A DNA stretch of 64,000 nucleotides from JAGNHN01 sp964590645 (GCA_964590645.1 CAZPYJ010000023.1:1-64000), one strand, 5' to 3'. Shown: positions 33,549 through 42,665, counted from the first letter of the stretch. The notes: generated by a model not told the origin, from the letters alone. Program-made: numbers and translations.

Positions 33549-33586
33549 CATTCAAACGGTATATAGAGAAAGTAAAGAAGGGACGC

Positions 33587-34096
33587 TTAGAAACGAATGG
33601 AAAAAGTGTAACTGGCAGTAGAACTGTCTATCCGGGTTTCCCGGATCAGGGTCCTTCCGTCTAAATGAATCATACAGGGATCCCAGTTGGTGCTGTTGCG
33701 TTTGACAGACTGGACAATGCAGGAAGTGTTGAAGGGAATGTCATTGATTTCTTCTTCTTCCTCCAGCGCAATGCCTTCCAACAAGAGAACATCCAGGGTA
33801 TTGAAAGGAATATCATCCACATAGGCTTCTTCTGCAAGCTGGGTTTCGAGACCCATTACAATGGCGCGGGTATCAAAAGGAATATCTTCAACGTAAGCTT
33901 CTTCTTCCAGCTCAGCCTCAAGTTGACTGACTACTTCCCGGGTATTAAAGGGGATGTCATTCACATTGGCTTCTTCTTCCAGGACAAATTCCCTCAGATT
34001 CAGGTCTGCCCACATCCCCTTCGGGGGCTGATCGAGGGCAGCAAGAGCAGGAATCGTCAGGATCATTATCATCAGGGCGCTTATCGTTGTCTTCAT
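33587..34096 (-). CDS. Secreted protein with four DIPFNT repeats
   Basis: A 169-residue exported protein of unknown function. The signal peptide is MKTTISALMIMILTIPALAA. The mature part carries four imperfect repeats of about 24 residues, each with an acidic run followed by a hydrophobic core: EEEANVNDIPFNTREVV, EEEAYVEDIPFDTRAIV, AEEAYVDDIPFNTLDVL, EEEEEINDIPFNTSCIV. A C-terminal tail with two cysteines (TSCIV, WDPCMIHL) and YTFSIRF follows. The strongly acidic repeats could bind cations or a partner surface. An alternative start seven codons upstream is possible. It is a single-gene unit with its own terminator. Confidence 0.8.
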   Translation of the reverse strand: MKTTISALMIMILTIPALAALDQPPKGMWADLNLREFVLEEEANVNDIPFNTREVVSQLEAELEEEAYVEDIPFDTRAIVMGLETQLAEEAYVDDIPFNTLDVLLLEGIALEEEEEINDIPFNTSCIVQSVKRNSTNWDPCMIHLDGRTLIRETRIDSSTASYTFSIRF

Positions 34097-34322
34097 TGTC
34101 GTTTGTTTTGTGATCATACAATCTATTCGTTTTTTTGTTTTACGATAAATGTGCCAAAACTCATATTGTCTTTGTTTACAGTTCATTGCAATATAGAAAG
34201 CTTTCACACACTTTGCAGGATTGTAGGCAGGTGAACACACCTTGTTCGAAAGCGAACGCCCACCCTGTTTTCAATGAACAGGGATAGGACGGGGTGATGG
34301 ATTGAAAGTTACAAGGGGGGCA

Positions 34323-34994
34323 CTAATGGCCGGAAACGACCAGTACAAACTCACCGCGCGGGGCTTGCTTGCTGAAATGGGCGATGAGCTCCTGCAGGCT
34401 ACCCCTGATGGTTTCTTCGTGGAGTTTGGTGATTTCACGGGAAACGGCAGCCTTTCTTTCAGGGCCGCAGGCCTGGGCAAGCTGCTCCAAGGTCTTCAGG
34501 ATGCGGTGGGGTGATTCGTAGAGCACAAAGGTTCTGTTCTCAGCCGCCAGTGCCTGGATGCGCGAACCCCGGCCTTTCTTATGGGGCAGGAAGCCTTCGA
34601 ACAGAAAACGATCACAGGGGAGTCCGGACACCACCAGGGCGGGGATCAGGGCTGTGGCACCCGGCAGGCACTCCACGGGAACGCCGGCTTCAGCGCAAGC
34701 CCGGACAATCAGGAAGCCGGGATCGCTGATGCCCGGAGTACCGGCATCGGTAATCAATGCCATAGCCCTTCCAGCCAGTATCTGGCTTACCAGAGCTGCT
34801 GTGATTTTATGTTCATTGTGCTGGTGATAACTCTGAGCGGGTGTGGCAATGCCATAATGAGCAAGCAGCTTCCCCGAAGTCCGGGTATCCTCAGCCAGAA
34901 TAAGGCTCACTTCTTTCAGCACCTCCACCGCCCTGAAAGTCATATCTCCCAGGTTGCCTATGGGAGTTGGGACAATATAGAGCTTACTCTCCAT
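34323..34994 (-). CDS. rsmI: 16S rRNA (cytidine(1402)-2'-O)-methyltransferase
   Basis: A 223-residue SAM-dependent methyltransferase of the tetrapyrrole-methylase fold that modifies C1402 in the decoding centre of 16S rRNA. It shows LYIVPTPIGNLGDMTFRA, ILAEDTRTSGKLL, LITDAGTPGISDPG and FLFEGFLPHKKGRG, the family signature blocks. Length is normal for the short form. Its first codons overlap the end of the M28 peptidase gene by 11 bases, so the two are co-transcribed. Confidence 0.97.
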   Translation of the reverse strand: MESKLYIVPTPIGNLGDMTFRAVEVLKEVSLILAEDTRTSGKLLAHYGIATPAQSYHQHNEHKITAALVSQILAGRAMALITDAGTPGISDPGFLIVRACAEAGVPVECLPGATALIPALVVSGLPCDRFLFEGFLPHKKGRGSRIQALAAENRTFVLYESPHRILKTLEQLAQACGPERKAAVSREITKLHEETIRGSLQELIAHFSKQAPRGEFVLVVSGH

Positions 34995-36264
34995 CCTCCA
35001 TCAAGGCCTGTGAAAATGTTGTCAACAAGCGAAAAAGCGCTTCATAAGCTGTAAGGGGCAAATCCTCTGCCCTATCGGCCAGGGTGTGATATTCGCGGTA
35101 TTCCTGTCCGCGGGTAAAAATGAAAATGGCTGGAATTCCCTTGGCGTGGAAAGGGTAATGATCGCTGTTGGCAGAGGTGCCTCCGACAGTAATGTCTGCC
35201 AGCAGTGAATCCCGCGCATTGATTTCCTGCATCAGCGCCACCGCTTCCGGGTGATTTCTGCCGTTCACTATGTGAATTCCTTCGCTCCCCGACCCCACCA
35301 GGTCGAGGTTAACCACCATCCGTATTTGCTCAAGGGGGATCAGCGGGTTATCCGCAAAAAACGTACTCCCGTGCAGGCCAGACTCTTCTGCGGCACAGGC
35401 TAAAAAGCCTATACTGTAATCCGGGGCCGACTGGGCGAAATGCCTTGCCAGATCCATCATCAGCGCCGTCCCGCTGGCATTGTCGTGCGCTCCCGGAAAC
35501 ATCGCGTGATTGCCCATCATTCCCAGATGATCATAATGCGCGGTAAATAAAACATATTGATCCGGATTCTTCTTTCCTTCCACAAAACCAAAGAGGTTTT
35601 CTACCTGAAAGTATGGCTCCTCCACTGAACGGATGACCAGTTCCAGCGAGTCGGGCCGGCCGGTCCACAGACTGTCCAACACCTCAATGACAGTATAATC
35701 CCTAATGGGAAATGAACGGGAGGCATACCAATAAACTTTTTCCTTGCGGAGCAGGATGCCGGCGGTGCCAAAAGGGTTCCCATAACGCAGGCTGTCGGCC
35801 AGCTTACGCAGGGGGCTGTCTTTGCCGTAGGGCGGAAACACAAGCAGACTGTTGCTGTCCGGGGCTTTCCAACGGCTTCCCTGAAGCACCAGATCCAGGC
35901 TGTCAGGATAGACAAGGGCGTAGCGCCCGGCCATTGGCGGGGAGAAAGGGGCCACAACAAAATGCAGGCCCGCCAGCAGTGAAGTGTCTTCCAGATGCAG
36001 GCTCACCTCACCCGGAAAGGTATTTACCCCGATGGTAAGCGCTTGCATAAAATCCTCTGTAACAGAATGCAAAGCGTTTTTTCGCATTTCTTCCGCTAAA
36101 AAATAGGCAGCCCGCGCCATTCCATCATTCACATACCCCCTTCCGTACATTCCGGGGGCGCAAAGGGTGTCGATCAACTGCCGGGCATACATAATATCCT
36201 GAGCCCGTGAAGCCGGGGAACAAAGCAGTAAAAACAGGGCAATCGGTGCGAGTGTGCGTATCAT
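34984..36264 (-). CDS. M28 family metallopeptidase
   Basis: A 426-residue exported aminopeptidase-like zinc peptidase. Signal peptide: MIRTLAPIALFLLLC through ASRA. Metal ligands are visible in order: TAHYDHLG (His), GAHDNASGT (bridging Asp), ACAAEESGLHGS (catalytic Glu and ligand Glu), NLDLVG (Asp), and DHYPFHAKG (His). A PA-like inserted region covers about 110-250. It probably trims peptides in the periplasm. ATG 36264 gives a clean signal peptide; the longer frame overlaps the preceding gene by 60 bases. It overlaps the upstream gene by 4 bases and rsmI by 11. Confidence 0.93.
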   Translation of the reverse strand: MIRTLAPIALFLLLCSPASRAQDIMYARQLIDTLCAPGMYGRGYVNDGMARAAYFLAEEMRKNALHSVTEDFMQALTIGVNTFPGEVSLHLEDTSLLAGLHFVVAPFSPPMAGRYALVYPDSLDLVLQGSRWKAPDSNSLLVFPPYGKDSPLRKLADSLRYGNPFGTAGILLRKEKVYWYASRSFPIRDYTVIEVLDSLWTGRPDSLELVIRSVEEPYFQVENLFGFVEGKKNPDQYVLFTAHYDHLGMMGNHAMFPGAHDNASGTALMMDLARHFAQSAPDYSIGFLACAAEESGLHGSTFFADNPLIPLEQIRMVVNLDLVGSGSEGIHIVNGRNHPEAVALMQEINARDSLLADITVGGTSANSDHYPFHAKGIPAIFIFTRGQEYREYHTLADRAEDLPLTAYEALFRLLTTFSQALMEDGE

Positions 36265-37133
36265 AAGTATCTTCTGCGGATGAATGATCTGAGTTTCTGA
36301 AATACCGGGCTGTCTTCTTTCCATCCATATCGTTGTTGCAAATGCTCCAGATGTACAGCGGCTTCGGCATTGCCTTCGAATGTATTGAGCTTTTCAATGG
36401 CTTCATTGTATTTCACAGAGTCTCCTTCGAACAGTTCACTGATGAGCAAAAACTTATCATTGATGCCCAGAGCGGTCCTCAAGTCGGTGATCTTTTTTTG
36501 CTGAAGGCGATCGGCCACACTCAGGCCATTCGTAGGTTCAACCTGGTCGTTGAGGGTCTTCTCCTCGCTTTTATACCGATCTGCGATGCTCTGGCTTGTC
36601 TCATCCTTAGCGGGAGAAGGCTTTGTTTTCTCTGAGGAGGGAATATCGGAAGGTCGCCTGGGGATGGTATAGCGTGGGGTGTGCCCGGCTTCCTTTTCAG
36701 GGGGCGATGCCGGCTCTTTCTGTGGTTTGGGCTCCGGTTCGTGTGCTGCTTCCGCAGCAGTGGGGGAGGGTGGAGGAGCCGGGGAGGGCGGCGGCTTTGG
36801 GAGCGTTTCATTAGCAGAAGCTGCCGTTTCCTGCTCACCAGGCACATCCGGGTAAGGTGCATCCTGCAAAACTGCTTCAGCAGGGGAGGCAGTCGGTGGA
36901 GGAGCCTCAGGGCGCTTATCCACAGGAGGTTGCACCTCTTTCTTAAGCGAGCCAGGATCGCTGTTATGCTTGTTTAATCCGTGATAGGCCTCATACAACT
37001 TTCGGATATTCTCCATCACAATATCCAGCTCAATCTGAGGGATGCGACCGCTGTGCTGACTGATCGTTTCCGTTTCTTCCAGTATAGCTTCCAACAAATG
37101 GGCAATCTCTGCCAGATAAGGTTGTCGTTTCAT
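36261..37133 (-). CDS. Proline-rich linker protein, conserved C-terminal domain, unknown function
   Basis: A 290-residue cytosolic protein. The N-terminal helical segment (about 1-60: YLAEIAHLLEAILEETETIS and IELDIVMENIRKLYEAY) is joined by a long disordered Pro/Ala/Glu-rich linker (about 65-185) to a compact C-terminal domain (about 205-290: LRTALGINDKFLLISELFEG and EAIEKLNTFEGNAEAAVHL). The C-terminal INDKF-LISELF-EGD block looks conserved among Bacteroidota hypothetical proteins. No catalytic motif is seen; the design suggests a tether or scaffold. Its stop overlaps the M28 start, and a weak TATCTTTA element lies at 37181-37188. Confidence 0.8.
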   Translation of the reverse strand: MKRQPYLAEIAHLLEAILEETETISQHSGRIPQIELDIVMENIRKLYEAYHGLNKHNSDPGSLKKEVQPPVDKRPEAPPPTASPAEAVLQDAPYPDVPGEQETAASANETLPKPPPSPAPPPSPTAAEAAHEPEPKPQKEPASPPEKEAGHTPRYTIPRRPSDIPSSEKTKPSPAKDETSQSIADRYKSEEKTLNDQVEPTNGLSVADRLQQKKITDLRTALGINDKFLLISELFEGDSVKYNEAIEKLNTFEGNAEAAVHLEHLQQRYGWKEDSPVFQKLRSFIRRRYL

Positions 37134-37264
37134 AAAAAATGCTGATTCCTTTGATTAAAAATGATTTGGAAAGCAGAACGTAAAGATAGAAAGTTTCGTC
37201 CGGCCCCTGGGCCTGCCCTCCCCGACTTATCAAACAGCCAATGTTTACAAGCCCGCGCAATCAC

Positions 37265-37272
37265 TATCTTTG
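37265..37272 (+). promoter_or_regulatory. TAnnTTTG -7 promoter element for tyrS
   Basis: TATCTTTG on the plus strand, 27 bases before the tyrS ATG at 37300. Confidence 0.55.
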
Positions 37273-37299
37273 TGCCTTCTAACGCTTAGCCACAGACAG

Positions 37300-38574
37300 A
37301 TGAATTTTGTAGAAGAATTACGATGGAGAGGGATGATCCACGATATAATGCCCGGCACAGAGGCATTGCTCCAGAAGGAAAAAGTTACGGCTTATGTTGG
37401 CATTGATCCTACTGCCGATTCTCTTCATATCGGGCACCTGGTAGGGATTATGCTGCTGAAACACCTGCAGCGCCACGGCCACAAGCCCATTGCCCTGATC
37501 GGAGGTGCCACAGGGATGATCGGCGATCCTTCCGGGAAGTCAGAAGAGCGCAATCTCCTGAGTGAGGACGTTTTGCACCATAATCAGGAATGCCTCAAAG
37601 TACAACTGAAAAAGTTTCTGGATTTTGAAGCAGAGGAGAATGCTGCGGAGCTGGTGAATAATTATGACTGGATGAGGGATTTTTCCTTCCTTGGCTTTTT
37701 AAGGGATGTAGGCAAGAATCTGACTGTTAATTATATGATGGCCAAAGATTCCGTGCAGAAGCGCCTGGAAAGCGGTCTTTCCTTTACAGAGTTTTCCTAC
37801 CAGCTTGTGCAGGGTTACGATTTCCTCTGGCTGTATCAGCATAAAAACTGCAAGCTGCAAATGGGCGGCTCAGACCAATGGGGAAATATTGTTACCGGTA
37901 CCGAGCTGATCCGCCGCAAAACCGGAGGCGAAGCCTTTGCCCTCACCTGCCCCCTGATCACCAAGGCGGATGGAGGCAAATTTGGGAAAACAGAACAGGG
38001 CAACGTCTGGCTCGATCCGGAAAAAACAAGTCCTTACGCCTTTTACCAGTTTTGGCTGAATGCAAGCGATACGGATGCGGCTAAATGGATCCGGATTTTC
38101 TCTGTAAAAGAGAAAGCAGAGATTGAAGCCCTGGAGACGACACAGGCAGAAGCTCCCCACCTGCGGATATTGCAAAAAGCATTGGCAGAAGAGCTCACTC
38201 TGGCTGTGCATACGGAAGAAGACCTGAATATGGCCCAGGAAGCCTCCCAGATCCTTTTCGGCAAAGGCACCACCGATACACTGCGAAAGCTTCCGGAAAG
38301 GGTGTTGCTGAGTGTTTTTGAAGGAGTACCTCAAAGCGAAATGTCCAGAGAAAAGATAGAAGAAGGTATGGATATCGTAAGTTTTCTGACAGAGGCCACC
38401 GCCATTTTCCCCTCTAAAGGAGAAGCCAGAAGAATGCTGAAAGACAATGGCATTGCAGTAAATAAAGACAAAGTCCCGGAGGATTTTGTGGTGGATCACA
38501 GCCAGCTTCTGCAAGGGAAATATATCTTGGTGCAGAAAGGGAAGAAAAACTATTTCCTGGTTAAGCTGGTGTAA
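37300..38574 (+). CDS. tyrS: Tyrosyl-tRNA synthetase
   Basis: A 424-residue class I aminoacyl-tRNA synthetase. The HIGH motif is HIGHLVG at 43-46 and the KMSKS equivalent is KFGKT at 227-231; the tyrosine pocket shows YVGIDPTADSLH, GGATGMIGDPSGK and the conserved QMGGSDQWGN. A C-terminal S4-like RNA-binding domain covers about 350-424 (EARRMLKDNGIAVN). The KFGKS-type motif puts it in the TyrRS group with that variant, common in bacteria. ATG 37300 is chosen because a TATCTTTG element precedes it and the family starts MNFVEELRWRG. Confidence 0.98.
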   Translation: MNFVEELRWRGMIHDIMPGTEALLQKEKVTAYVGIDPTADSLHIGHLVGIMLLKHLQRHGHKPIALIGGATGMIGDPSGKSEERNLLSEDVLHHNQECLKVQLKKFLDFEAEENAAELVNNYDWMRDFSFLGFLRDVGKNLTVNYMMAKDSVQKRLESGLSFTEFSYQLVQGYDFLWLYQHKNCKLQMGGSDQWGNIVTGTELIRRKTGGEAFALTCPLITKADGGKFGKTEQGNVWLDPEKTSPYAFYQFWLNASDTDAAKWIRIFSVKEKAEIEALETTQAEAPHLRILQKALAEELTLAVHTEEDLNMAQEASQILFGKGTTDTLRKLPERVLLSVFEGVPQSEMSREKIEEGMDIVSFLTEATAIFPSKGEARRMLKDNGIAVNKDKVPEDFVVDHSQLLQGKYILVQKGKKNYFLVKLV

Positions 38575-38625
38575 ACCTTAATCCTACAGCTGCTTCAAGT
38601 AAGAAGGATGTGAAAAGAAAAACAC

Positions 38626-38633
38626 TACCTTCG
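38626..38633 (+). promoter_or_regulatory. -7-like element (TACCTTCG) for LemA
   Basis: One base off TAnnTTTG, 27 bases before the LemA ATG. Confidence 0.35.
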
Positions 38634-38659
38634 TCCACCTGAATCAAATTCACATTCCT

Positions 38660-39223
38660 ATGTCCATCCTCATTATTTTAGGGATCCTGCTGGTACTTGT
38701 TCTCATCATTATCAGCATTTACAACCGCCTGGTTCGTTTGCGCAACAACCGTGAGCAGGCTTTTGCCGATATTGATGTGCAGCTTAGGCAGCGCCACGAT
38801 CTTATTCCGCAACTGGTGAGCACCGTCAAGGGCTATATGGAGCACGAGAAGGAAGTACTGACAGAGATCACTGCCGCCCGCTCTGCTGCAATGCAAGCGG
38901 GAAGCATTGATGAAAAAATTGCTGCTGAAGGCCGCCTCAACCAGGCGATGGCTGGCCTGAAGATCGCTGTGGAAGCCTATCCCGACCTGAAAGCCAACCA
39001 GAACTTTATGCAGTTACAGGAGGAGATATCCGACATAGAGAACAAGCTGGCTGCAGCACGCCGCTTCTTCAATTCCGCCACCCGCGAGCTCAATACCGCC
39101 ATCGAAGTATTCCCGGCCAATATCTTTGCAGGAATGTTTGGGTTCCGCCGGGAGATGATGTTCGACCTGGGAGAGGAAAAGCGGGAAGAAATGGATCAGA
39201 CTCCGGAAATCAAATTCAAGTAA
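38660..39223 (+). CDS. LemA family protein
   Basis: A 187-residue protein with one N-terminal transmembrane helix (about 3-22, an Ile/Leu-rich run) and a helical LemA domain: YNRLVRLRNNREQAFADIDVQLRQRHDLIPQL, then SAEGRLNQAM-like AAEGRLNQAMAGL and the NPARRFFN-type AARRFFNSATRELNTAIEVFP. LemA proteins form cytoplasm-facing or periplasmic helical bundles of unclear function and are commonly encoded beside an M48 protease, exactly as here (gap 15 bases). Confidence 0.94.
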   Translation: MSILIILGILLVLVLIIISIYNRLVRLRNNREQAFADIDVQLRQRHDLIPQLVSTVKGYMEHEKEVLTEITAARSAAMQAGSIDEKIAAEGRLNQAMAGLKIAVEAYPDLKANQNFMQLQEEISDIENKLAAARRFFNSATRELNTAIEVFPANIFAGMFGFRREMMFDLGEEKREEMDQTPEIKFK

Positions 39224-39238
39224 GACTGATTGACTGCG

Positions 39239-40174
39239 ATGAAGTATGTTGGCCTTCAGCATCAGATATGGCGAAATAACCGTCGCTCTGTCCTACTGCT
39301 AATCCTTTTTCCGCTTCAGATCCTGCTGTTGACCTGGCTTTTTTTCTTTTTAACCAGCGATCCTGAAAGCGGGGGTCTTCCCCAGGCCAATCAAAACTGG
39401 CTCTATACTTTCCCGTGGATCACTGCGGGTGTTGCCATTTGGTTCCTGATCGCCTGGAGCAGCCATTCGGCGATGATCAGAAAGGCCACCGGATCGAAGC
39501 CCCTGGAGCGCAAGGAAAACAAACGGGTGTATAATCTCCTGGAGAACCTCAGCATCGCCGCCGGAATGAAAATGCCCAAACTTTATATCATCGAAGACGA
39601 TTCACTGAATGCCTTTGCCAGTGGCATAGACCAGAAGACTTACGCGGTTTCTTTATCGAGGGGGATCATCAATAAGTTGAATGATGAGGAACTGGAGGGG
39701 GTGATTGCCCACGAGTTGACCCACATCCGCAACCGGGATGTGCGTCTGTTGATCATCTCCATTGTCTTCGTCGGGATCTTCGCCTTTATCTCCGAGTCGC
39801 TGATGCGATCGATGTATTATGGGAATATGCGGGGCGGCGGCAATAAGAAAGGCAGCGGGCAGGCAATGCTCATAGCAATGGTGCTCGCTTTGATTGGCTG
39901 GCTGCTGGCCTCTTTGTTTCGCTTTGCCCTTTCCCGCAAGCGGGAGTACCTGGCCGATGCCGGGGCAGCAGAGCTTACCAAAAACCCCTTGGCGCTGGCT
40001 TCAGCCTTGCGTAAGGTGAGCGGAGATCCGGTGATTGAAGCGGTGAAGAGAAAAGATGTGGCCCAGATGTTCATCGAAAACCCCCAGGTATCACTCAAGA
40101 AGAAGGCATCCTTTTCGCTTTTTGCCACCCATCCGCCGATAGCGAAGCGGATTCAGATTCTGGAGCAGTTATAG
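39239..40174 (+). CDS. M48 (HtpX-like) membrane metalloprotease
   Basis: A 311-residue inner-membrane protease with two N-terminal membrane helices (about 17-38 and 58-75) and two more near 172-190 and 205-230. The zinc motif is HELTH at 158-162 and the third ligand lies in SRKREYLADAG. HtpX-type enzymes degrade damaged membrane proteins. ATG 39239 is chosen over a TTG nine bases earlier. The LemA gene directly upstream suggests a joint role in membrane quality control. Confidence 0.94.
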   Translation: MKYVGLQHQIWRNNRRSVLLLILFPLQILLLTWLFFFLTSDPESGGLPQANQNWLYTFPWITAGVAIWFLIAWSSHSAMIRKATGSKPLERKENKRVYNLLENLSIAAGMKMPKLYIIEDDSLNAFASGIDQKTYAVSLSRGIINKLNDEELEGVIAHELTHIRNRDVRLLIISIVFVGIFAFISESLMRSMYYGNMRGGGNKKGSGQAMLIAMVLALIGWLLASLFRFALSRKREYLADAGAAELTKNPLALASALRKVSGDPVIEAVKRKDVAQMFIENPQVSLKKKASFSLFATHPPIAKRIQILEQL

Positions 40175-40220
40175 GCGGGCACTTCGGCTGGTCTTCGGCA
40201 TCCTCCGGGAATTTTTGTCA

Positions 40221-40390
40221 GCCGTTGATAGCCGTTGATAGCCGTTGATATCCGTTGATAGCCGTTGTTATCCGTTGATAGCCGTTGTTAACCGCTGATA
40301 GCCGTTATTAGCCGTTACTAGCCGTTGATAGCCGTTGTTAACCGTTGATAGCCGTTGTTAACCGTTGATAGCCGTTGATAGCCGTTGTTA
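40221..40390. repeat. Array of seventeen 10-bp repeats (consensus GCCGTTGATA)
   Basis: Seventeen units of exactly 10 bases follow without interruption, mostly GCCGTTGATA, GCCGTTGTTA, ACCGTTGATA or TCCGTTGATA. There are no spacers, so it is not a CRISPR. Ten bases is close to one turn of DNA. It begins about 45 bases after the M48 protease stop. Confidence 0.9.
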
Positions 40391-40736
40391 GCCTGCTCGC
40401 GCGCGTCTTATATTATTCGCCGTAGCCATAGCGAAGGTGGATTTTCTGACGCGTGCGGACGAGTCCGCCTTCGCCGGAGCTACGGTGTTCAGTAAGCTAC
40501 GGCGGACAAGGGGGTTGTTTTCAGACGACCAATTCAAATATAATCGGTTTCAATATTTTACTTCGTGCTCGTACTCGAAATCGCACTCGAACTAAGTCTG
40601 TCCGTAGGCTATGGCTGCGGAAATAATTCTCCCGCAGATTCCGCAGATTCCGCAGATCAGCGCAGAAATATGCACCACAGATAGCACAGATTAAATTGGG
40701 ATAATCATCCCGTTGATAACCGTTGATAGCCGTTGT
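40391..40736. repeat. Long direct repeat, copy A, with trailing decamers
   Basis: An approximately 320-base element: 'cgcgcgcgtcttat', a pair of related 'gccatag'/'gcggacgagtccgc' words, 'ttcgtgctcgtactcgaaatcgcactcgaa', 'ccgcagattccgcagattccgcagat', 'cacagatagcacagatt', 'gggataatcatccc', then about three decamers (40710-40736). It recurs at 43381 and in part at 43897. Confidence 0.85.
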
Positions 40737-40775
40737 CGTAGCCAATTCTTGGATACCCTGCACAAAACGACGTAA

Positions 40776-40812
40776 GAAAAAAATCACAAGAACCGAAACC
40801 CTTGTGATTTTA
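40776..40812 (-). terminator. Rho-independent terminator
   Basis: Minus-strand stem AATCACAAG/CTTGTGATT with a ten-base loop, followed by seven T. It lies 25 bases after the SDR stop. Confidence 0.8.
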
Positions 40813-40836
40813 TTAAATTGAAGATAAGCCTGGTGA

Positions 40837-41706
40837 TTAAGCAGAAACTCCTCCCAAAACTGCTTCGAGTTGCATTTCTTTCAAAATTCTGTCTTGAATA
40901 GGTTGAGTTAAAGAGTTGATTTCGTCAGTACCCCAAGTGATTCCAACAAGCGTTCTTGTAGGGCGACTTCCAAAAGGCAAATCAGCCAATTTCAAATACG
41001 CATCCACTACCCATTGTGGGTCGGGAGCGTTTTCACTTTGCAACATCTGAGCAAAACTATCACCCATTGCATTTGGAACACCTGCTAATTCGCCATAAGA
41101 TTTTAAAACTTCACTATGCGCAGGAGCTTGTCCTGAAGCCAATAATCCTGTGCCGAAAGGCCCTGGTTCTACCAAAACAATATCAACACCAAAAGGTGAA
41201 ACCTCATAGCGTAATGCTTGGGAGTAGCCCTCTAAAGCGTGTTTCGTTGCGGTGTATGTACCAAAAAATGGTGGCGACATACGACCAACCAAGGATGAGG
41301 TATTGATAATCAATCCAGATCCTGCCGTACGCATAGAAGGTAAAACAGCTTGCATTACTCTGATAGCCCCAAAATAATTGGTTTCCATTTGAAATTTTGC
41401 TTGCTCAACGCTGAATGCTTCGGTAATGCCTAAATACATAATCCCTGCATTATTGATGAGGATGTCGATATTTCCTGCTTCTGCAAGAATAGCTGACATA
41501 GCTTCTTTTACCGAAGCATCGTTGCTTACATCCATATCAATGACTTTGATGTAGGAAGAATGTTCTTCTAATTCTGTTTTTGCAGTAGCATTTTTCCCGT
41601 TTGGATTGCGCATTGTTGCATAAACCTGATAGCCTTTATCGGCAAAATCTTTTGCGGCTTTCAGACCAAATCCATTGCTACTACCAGTGATGATTACATT
41701 TTTCAT
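40837..41706 (-). CDS. Short-chain dehydrogenase/reductase
   Basis: A 289-residue NAD(P)-dependent oxidoreductase of the classical SDR type. The nucleotide-binding motif TGSSNGFG is at residues 7-14, NNAG at 85-88, and the catalytic Ser137, Tyr151 and Lys155 are in place (YTATK). The VEPGPFGTG loop follows. The Lys/Asn-rich, A+T-rich coding style differs from neighbours outside the island. It lies 33 bases after the SnoaL-like gene, so the two form one operon, divergent from the HxlR regulator. The substrate is unknown; HxlR-SDR pairs often concern reactive carbonyl or quinone stress. Confidence 0.95.
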   Translation of the reverse strand: MKNVIITGSSNGFGLKAAKDFADKGYQVYATMRNPNGKNATAKTELEEHSSYIKVIDMDVSNDASVKEAMSAILAEAGNIDILINNAGIMYLGITEAFSVEQAKFQMETNYFGAIRVMQAVLPSMRTAGSGLIINTSSLVGRMSPPFFGTYTATKHALEGYSQALRYEVSPFGVDIVLVEPGPFGTGLLASGQAPAHSEVLKSYGELAGVPNAMGDSFAQMLQSENAPDPQWVVDAYLKLADLPFGSRPTRTLVGITWGTDEINSLTQPIQDRILKEMQLEAVLGGVSA

Positions 41707-41739
41707 TTTCAAAAATTATAAATTGCTTAATAATAATGA

Positions 41740-42639
41740 TTAAAAACCTCCAAACATTCCGTTATCATTTGCTAATCCATCGGTTGGAACTTCCTGTATT
41801 ACATCCCAATGCTCTACGATTTTTCCATTTTTCATTCTGAATAAGTCATAAAATGCGTGCTTTTTACCACCATTCCATTCACCTTCGCTTACCGTCAGGA
41901 CGAAATTGCCTTCACCCAATACCTTATGGATTTTGGTATATTTAAACATATTGTTTTGAGAAGTGAGATACTCTACTGCTTCCACTATGCCCGTCAATCC
42001 ATCTTTAATTTGCGGGTTGTGCTGGTGGTACTCTTCGGAACTGATGTAGTCACCAATCTTACCTGGATTTTTACCCATTAAAACGTCTTCAACCAGGGAA
42101 ACAGCCAAGGCTTTGTTTTCCTCAGTTTTATCTAAGTCTTCAACAGTTGTTGGCCCATCGGTTTGCGTTCTTCCGCTGGCAGTTTCTTTCACTAAAACTG
42201 TCATAGCGTCCCAATGCTCCGCTACTTTTCCGTTTTCGTCTATACGGATAATATCGAAGGCCACCATTTCATCTGCCCCAAATGGTTTGGCGTTTTTCCA
42301 GATGTTGTGCATAAACACATAGTCGCCATCTTGAAACATTCTCACGTTTTCGGCATAAGTTCCGTGTTCCTTTAAAACGGGTAATAAACCAATAAAAGGT
42401 TCTAAACCAGTTGGCACAAATGGATTATGTTGAATGTAATCGGCATTTGCAAATTTGCGCATAGTTTCTGCGTCTTGTTTGGCAACGGCACCTAAGAAAG
42501 TGCCAACGATTTCTTTGTTGTTCATTTTGTTGTTGTTTGAGTTAAGCTCGCTTGTTGAATTTGTTTGCGCTGTACCACAGGAAGCGAGAATACCTGATAG
42601 CGCTAATACTGCCAATACTTTTCTCATTGATTTTGTCAT
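41740..42639 (-). CDS. Lipoprotein with two SnoaL-like (NTF2-fold) domains
   Basis: A 299-residue predicted lipoprotein: signal region with lipobox LASC, an Asn/Ser-rich linker, then two similar SnoaL-like domains (about 45-160 and 175-290). They share YIQHNPFVPTG and YHQHNPQIKDG, and both end with HWD (EHWDAMTVL and EHWDVIQEV). Single SnoaL-like proteins are usual; two in tandem indicate an internal duplication. SnoaL-fold proteins act as cyclases, isomerases or ligand binders. Start MTKSMRK at 42639; an internal start four codons later is possible. First gene of the two-gene operon with SDR. Confidence 0.88.
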   Translation of the reverse strand: MTKSMRKVLAVLALSGILASCGTAQTNSTSELNSNNNKMNNKEIVGTFLGAVAKQDAETMRKFANADYIQHNPFVPTGLEPFIGLLPVLKEHGTYAENVRMFQDGDYVFMHNIWKNAKPFGADEMVAFDIIRIDENGKVAEHWDAMTVLVKETASGRTQTDGPTTVEDLDKTEENKALAVSLVEDVLMGKNPGKIGDYISSEEYHQHNPQIKDGLTGIVEAVEYLTSQNNMFKYTKIHKVLGEGNFVLTVSEGEWNGGKKHAFYDLFRMKNGKIVEHWDVIQEVPTDGLANDNGMFGGF

Positions 42640-42665
42640 TTGAGGAATAATTATTACTTTTGTTC

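Noticed and set aside
34262..34283. Hairpin CCCTGTT/AACAGGG after rsmI as a terminator
   Set aside because: The stem is good but no T run follows on either strand, so a terminator call is not supported.
40221..40390. CRISPR-like array
   Set aside because: Units are 10 bases with no spacers, and no cas genes are near. It is a tandem decamer array.
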